From: Phallusia mammillata
Taxonomy: Eukaryota; Chordata; Ascidiacea; Phlebobranchia; Ascidiidae
Direction: 5' to 3'
Assembly: GCA_003260075.1 (NCBI GenBank)
Contig: QLIY01000082.1
Coordinates: 203,275-267,274 of the forward strand
DNA length: 64,000 nt
Shown: positions 61,187 through 64,000 of the stretch, piece by piece
Position numbering within the stretch: position 1 is the stretch's first letter
Layout of the letters: each line of letters begins with the position of its first letter
Notes under the pieces: generated by a model
The model's input: the letters and a program-made list of their open reading frames with translations, nothing else
What the model was told of the DNA's origin: nothing
Databases searched by the model: none
Made by a program: the position numbers and the translations under genes

Positions 61187-63083
61187 CTCCCGACTAGACC
61201 CACAAGCAGCCCAACCGCAACTAAAAAAATTTGATTGTAAGTTATTTAATTTTGTATGAGTTATTGCTGCCAGGCATAATATCAAGTTTATAGAGCTCTT
61301 CTGGAAAATGATGTTTATTTCAACTTTTGACGTCCTATACAGGTCGCCTTCATCAGGGTAAATAACACTGAAGGGGGGGGGGCTCGAACTTAGATCATTG
61401 TTCATTATTTTTTACCATTTTTTCTTTTCAACAGGCAATGTTAGAACGAAAATATTCAATTTTTTAATTCTGCTATATTATCTTTATAACTGCACCATAT
61501 TATTTTCAGATTTAAAATTTCATTTTTTTCGATGAATGCTTTTTGGTTAAAACTGCCAGTATATTTTAGGTAAAACTATCAGTATTCTAATTTGTGTGAT
61601 ATTTACCGTATAATTTAATGGTGAAAATAACGGTCCAAATAGACGTAAAAAGCGACATGCTTNTGCCAGTATATTTTAGGTAAAACTATCAGTATTCTAA
61701 TTTGTGTGATATTTACCGTATAATTTAATGGTGAAAATAACGGTCCAAATGGACGTAAAAAGCGACATGCTTTATTGTTCAAACGTTTCGGCAAATGCTC
61801 ATGCCATCATCAGTGATAGGAACACTACACTTATGAACAGTACCGTATTATTCATTTGAAATAATTTTTGTCAAAGAAATGCAAATGCCACTGAATCGTA
61901 GATCTTGTGACAGCAAGATGAACTAGTTAGTCGCATTTGTTTCATTTGATTTAAATTTTGAAATGTTTAAAATTTTTGCAAACAATGCAAAGTAAGGAAA
62001 AATGTACTTAAAACTTCAGTTTTGTTAAAAAATATGAGGTACATTTTTTTCGTAATCTGTAAAACGGCATACAAGCAAACAACATTAAAGAGAAAGCCTA
62101 ATGTTTTAACATGGACGATTGTTTAATAAATTGCGCACAGAAAACAACAGCTGTCAGTGACCGATGTAACTAATTATGTTGTGGAGTCCTTCTATCTTGT
62201 AGATCAAGCTATTTGTGTCCTGGGCTTGTGTACACAATTCCCAATGGACCCACCATCAGCCTCACACATTCGGCCTAATCTAATTTGCCAAGTACCTCGT
62301 CTCCACGCATGTTGTAGCCTACATTCATGTCGTAAGGTAACCACTGGGCCGCGACTGTTTACTATTTGCTATACATGACTAAGCAAGTTTAAAACGCGAC
62401 AGACTAAAGACTGGAATTGCAAAAAACGTTCCTTGTTGCAAAGACGAAACTACCAAAAAACCTGTATTGTGTGAATATAATTTAATGTAAACGTTTTTCT
62501 GTCGGTAATATTATTGAAAGTGGTTTAATTTTTTACCAGTTTTGTTATTGGTCAAACTATTTTTAGGTCCGTATCTAGTCTTTCCTGTAAATGCGTTGTT
62601 ATTATTTGAACGAAAAAAAACACTAAAGCAATTAAGACTGGAGCGTGTTTCAATCGCAAAATTTAAAATTACCTCAAAACTAGTTACCTCAAAACGTTTA
62701 GATGCTGCTTCATAAAATTACACTGCATGGCTAGCCTATTTGTTATCAGAATTTAGCTTTATTCATGTGTCAAACAGAATTGTTTATGTAGAAACACAAG
62801 GCATAAACTTGAAAATGAACTTGATTAAGACTTCAAAAATCTTGTATATGTGAATGCATTGAATTACAAACAAACAATCGCTATAGTTCTAATTATCACT
62901 GGAAAAGTTGTACAGTTGTAAAAATGGGGGGGGGGACATTTAAAATGTGACGTCATTCAGTTGACGTCATGACTTACGTATGATTAGAAGCGTTACAACG
63001 ACGTAGACGGCAGCGGCGGTTTTGCTAATTAGGAATTTGCCTTTCATCGATTTTCGGTCCAAACTCATCGTATCTGAGCCCAT
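46615..63083 (-). CDS. M1 zinc aminopeptidase, aminopeptidase N-like, type II membrane protein
   Basis: Ectopeptidase that removes N-terminal residues from peptides. Exons 5' to 3': 62978-63083, 60821-61220, 59998-60185, 59340-59490, 57839-57961, 57227-57353, 55427-55581, 54645-54758, 53852-54055, 53188-53253, 52032-52225, 51534-51619, 51185-51309, (50650-50664 partial), 50024-50171, 49636-49709, 49186-49293, 48520-48687, 47914-48054, 47254-47335, 46615-46779. Exons 1-2 give a short cytoplasmic tail, one membrane span and a Thr-rich stalk. GAMENWG and HELAH are in exon 7, WFGN and LNEGFA (third zinc ligand) in exon 8, and the catalytic Tyr of ISYSKGA in exon 9. The remaining exons form the helical C-terminal domain, ending at TAA. 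Phases agree at every readable junction except in exon 2, where a 55-nt G tract breaks the frame. The estimated length of 960-970 aa is normal for the family. Specificity (Ala versus Glu or other) cannot be assigned. Confidence 0.93.
48359..48441. other. 83-nt pure G tract, aminopeptidase intron
   Basis: Between exons 47914-48054 and 48520-48687. Flanks are unrelated. Probable converted gap. Confidence 0.7.
50557..50649. other. 93-nt pure G tract cutting an aminopeptidase exon
   Basis: Longest tract in the window. On the minus strand it directly follows five sense codons after an acceptor, replacing the rest of that exon and its donor. Confidence 0.75.
50650..50664 (-). CDS. Truncated aminopeptidase exon cut off by a G tract
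   Basis: A good acceptor (pyrimidine tract then TTTAG) precedes GTA ATT GAC GTC AGA, read as VIDVR in phase 0. This continues exon 13, which ends in DFS. The next exon (50171) begins in phase 2, so an exon must lie between them. M1 aminopeptidases have about 15 residues around an NRAQ motif here. The exon runs straight into the 93-nt tract at 50557-50649 and has no donor. The rest of the exon is probably lost in a sequence gap. Confidence 0.6.
50905..51090 (+). repeat. tRNA-derived SINE, good copy, in aminopeptidase intron
   Basis: Box A-like GTAGCTCAGTTTGTAGAGC at 50932-50950 and box B-like GAGTTCGAATCCCC at 50977-50990, followed by the family body (GCCTTGCCATATG, GGGAGACC, GATTCGGTA) and the tail GGCCTGGCGTACTATAG. 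The body after box B and the missing tRNA 3' half show it is a SINE rather than a tRNA gene. Confidence 0.75.
51335..51525. repeat. Degenerate ~35-bp tandem repeat (AAGTAACCAACCATCA) in intron
   Basis: Five or so units of AGTAA(G)(C/T)AACCATCAAAAATTAAACTT-like sequence just upstream of exon 51185-51309 on the genomic map. Confidence 0.7.
52282..52470. repeat. Dispersed repeat, GGTGAAAATAACG / AAAGCGACATGC family
   Basis: Contains GGTGAAAATAACGGCC, then on the other strand GCGACATGCTTTATTATTC and GGTGAAAATAACGGCG near 52440: two inverted ends, so this copy looks like a MITE with inverted termini. Confidence 0.55.
52800..52879. other. 80-nt pure G tract, aminopeptidase intron
   Basis: Between exons 52032-52225 and 53188-53253; probable converted gap. 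Confidence 0.7.
53297..53485. repeat. ~85-bp direct duplication joined by G11 (53382-53392)
   Basis: TTTTTAATGTAAGAAGACAAAC... to ACCGTAAAAACG on both sides with minor differences. Confidence 0.8.
54875..54938. other. 64-nt pure G tract, aminopeptidase intron between HELAHQ and WFGN exons
   Basis: Probable converted gap in the intron that splits the zinc-binding motif. Confidence 0.7.
55141..55265. mobile_element. Foldback repeat, ~30-bp inverted arms
   Basis: AAGAACTTGTAATTTTGCTG on the left and CAGCAAAACTACAAGTTCTT on the right, with GACGTTT/AAACGTC inside. Short hairpin-type element in an intron. Confidence 0.6.
57440..57560 (+). repeat. SINE tail copy
   Basis: GGTGACCGCCTGATTCGGGA, GGCGCCTTTAATGGGCCGGG and CGTACTGTGATTTATATATG match the 3' half of the SINE family. 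Confidence 0.55.
58165..58345 (+). repeat. Dispersed repeat, GAGTTTATTTCGCTCGG family
   Basis: Same motif order as 8820-8965 and 31805-31975, ending CCCGCTGCACC. Located in an aminopeptidase intron. Confidence 0.5.
59195..59372. repeat. ~80-bp duplication joined by G12 (59274-59285) covering an exon end
   Basis: GATCCAAAAACTTGTACA... to ACGGGCATGTTGG occurs twice. The unit includes the last 26 nt of aminopeptidase exon 4 and its donor, so a spare exon end and donor lie in the intron. Confidence 0.85.
60465..60605. repeat. ~60-bp direct duplication joined by G10 (60528-60537)
   Basis: GAAGCATTT...TTCATTAGTCACTTTTC to GAGGGCATACTTAGCA on both sides, differing in the T run. Confidence 0.8.
61131..61185. 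other. 55-nt pure G tract inside aminopeptidase exon 2
   Basis: Lies between the codons for the membrane span (LVGR) and those for the Thr-rich stalk (APVCEVV). As written it would encode polyproline and leaves the two halves out of frame. Confidence 0.75.
61262..61372 (+). repeat. Dispersed repeat, GACGTCC / CATCAGGGTAAATAACAC family
   Basis: Copy ending at the G10 tract 61373-61382; no second copy of its flank was seen beyond the tract. Confidence 0.55.
61556..61765. repeat. ~108-bp tandem duplication joined at a single N (61663)
   Basis: TGCCAGTATATTTTAGGTAA... to GCGACATGCTT occurs directly before and after the N with one visible substitution, like a mis-joined overlap. Confidence 0.85.
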
Positions 63084-63140
63084 GTTTCTGTTTTTGTACA
63101 ACTACAATAATCTACAAACAACTGAACCTGAAAACAAATG
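63084..63140 (-). promoter_or_regulatory. Candidate trans-splice acceptor of the aminopeptidase gene
   Basis: The minus strand reads TTTGTTTTCAG with the AG at 63128-63129, leaving a 44-nt 5'UTR before the ATG. Further AGs lie closer to the start. It fits spliced-leader addition or an unseen 5' exon. Confidence 0.35.
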
Positions 63141-63281
63141 TTACTTTACAACAAAAAACAAACAAACAAAAGTTTATATTGAATTGAATAATTGAATAAA
63201 CAATCATATTTACAACTACAAAAATCTACAAACAACTGTACCTTGTACTGTAAAACATACACACACACACAGGGGGGGGGG

Positions 63282-63540
63282 TAGAAGTTATATAGCCAGA
63301 TACGGTAATATGCAGGTTTGACTAAGTGTTGACATAAGTGCCTTTTTCATGTACAAATTTGTTTGCACTATATAGAGGCAACGTGCAGTCGACCCGACAG
63401 GGGGGGGGGGAAAAAATAAAAAGTTATATAGCCAGATGTGGTAATATGCAGGTTTGACTAAGTGTTGACATAAGTGCCTTTTTCATGCACAAATTTGTTT
63501 GCACTATATAGAGGCAACGTGCAGTCGACCCGACAGATAA
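63282..63540. repeat. ~120-bp direct duplication joined by G11 (63400-63410)
   Basis: AAGTTATATAGCCAGAT... to GCAGTCGACCCGACAG on both sides with three or so substitutions. Confidence 0.85.
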
Positions 63541-63570
63541 AAAGAGTCACTTTTAGTCAACACTTTTTAT

Positions 63571-64000
63571 CGAAGCAATTGTTTGTTAGTGGGGTTAATT
63601 TTTAGGTGATGATTTAGGATAAAGGTATTTTGTGTCGTAAAAAAACTAGCTTGCAGGCTTGTAGTGTAGACAAAGGGGGGGGGGCCACAAACAACATCGT
63701 TTGAAAACTTACATAAACACACATCCGTACACCAGTAAAACTTTATATTTAAAAGACCTGAACACAAAGGTATTTCCAAATTACTTCCTTCATTTTTTGC
63801 CAAGTTGCATTCCAAAAGATTACGCGAACATTACAATTTCGACGCATTAAAGCCACAAAACGTAAACTTACTGAATAACACTCATTCGTTTGTAGATTTT
63901 TGTCTACACTACAAGCCTGCAAGCTAGTTTTTTTACGACACAAAATGCCTAACCTAAATCATCACCTAAAAATTAACCCCACTAACAAACAATTGCTTCG
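63571..64000. repeat. Inverted repeat with ~103-bp arms
   Basis: 63572-63674 and the reverse complement of 63898-64000 agree closely, from CGAAGCAATTGTTTG to GTAGTGTAGACAAA. The spacer of about 220 bp has a G10 tract at the inner edge of the left arm. The right arm reaches the window edge. Confidence 0.75.

Larger units (their letters stand above)
63084..64000. other. 5' flank of the aminopeptidase gene
   Basis: No coding sequence recognised. Holds an ACAACTACA repeat at 63097 and 63208, G tracts at 63272-63281, 63400-63410 and 63675-63684, a ~120-bp direct duplication and an inverted repeat at the window end. The promoter should lie here. Confidence 0.5.

Overview
The window looks like ascidian (tunicate) genomic DNA, most likely a Ciona species. 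This is an inference from AT-rich sequence, many short exons in small GT-AG introns, dense short non-autonomous transposons, tRNA-derived SINEs, a few percent difference between apparent alleles, and acceptor-like sites just upstream of start codons as expected for spliced-leader trans-splicing. The species was not identified by any search.

Four protein genes can be assembled exon by exon, all on the minus strand. Three form a tandem array of extracellular alpha-carbonic anhydrases with the same exon phases: gene A (2822-6428, exon 3 missing), gene B (8488-13348, complete, 308 aa) and gene C (18969-26801, complete, 304 aa). B and C end in a hydrophobic tail of the GPI-anchor type. A stops just after the catalytic domain and is predicted to be secreted. 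After about 20 kb with no recognisable gene comes a type II membrane M1 zinc aminopeptidase of the aminopeptidase N group (46615-63083, 20 exons read plus one interrupted exon, about 960-970 aa). Both families are cell-surface ectoenzymes, but nothing in the sequence shows that they work together.

The rest is introns and intergenic DNA filled with hAT-type MITEs (several with clear 8-bp target duplications), foldback elements, SINE copies, several short dispersed repeat families and tandem arrays at about 13.8, 25.7, 30.0, 36.0 and 51.4 kb.

The most striking signal is about 33 pure G or C tracts. Most are 10-13 nt long and sit between near-identical copies of the same sequence. Seven are 55-93 nt long. 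Every tract is C on the + strand up to 24.43 kb and G from 28.29 kb onward. Two long tracts interrupt coding exons. My reading is that these are assembly gaps (runs of N) converted to G, with the left ~25 kb later reverse-complemented, and that the flanking repeats are allelic contig ends. A biological explanation (G-tract-linked duplication with a replication-fork switch) is less likely but testable. I did not find a new biological system; the main results are gene models, repeat families and a set of specific places where this sequence should not be trusted.
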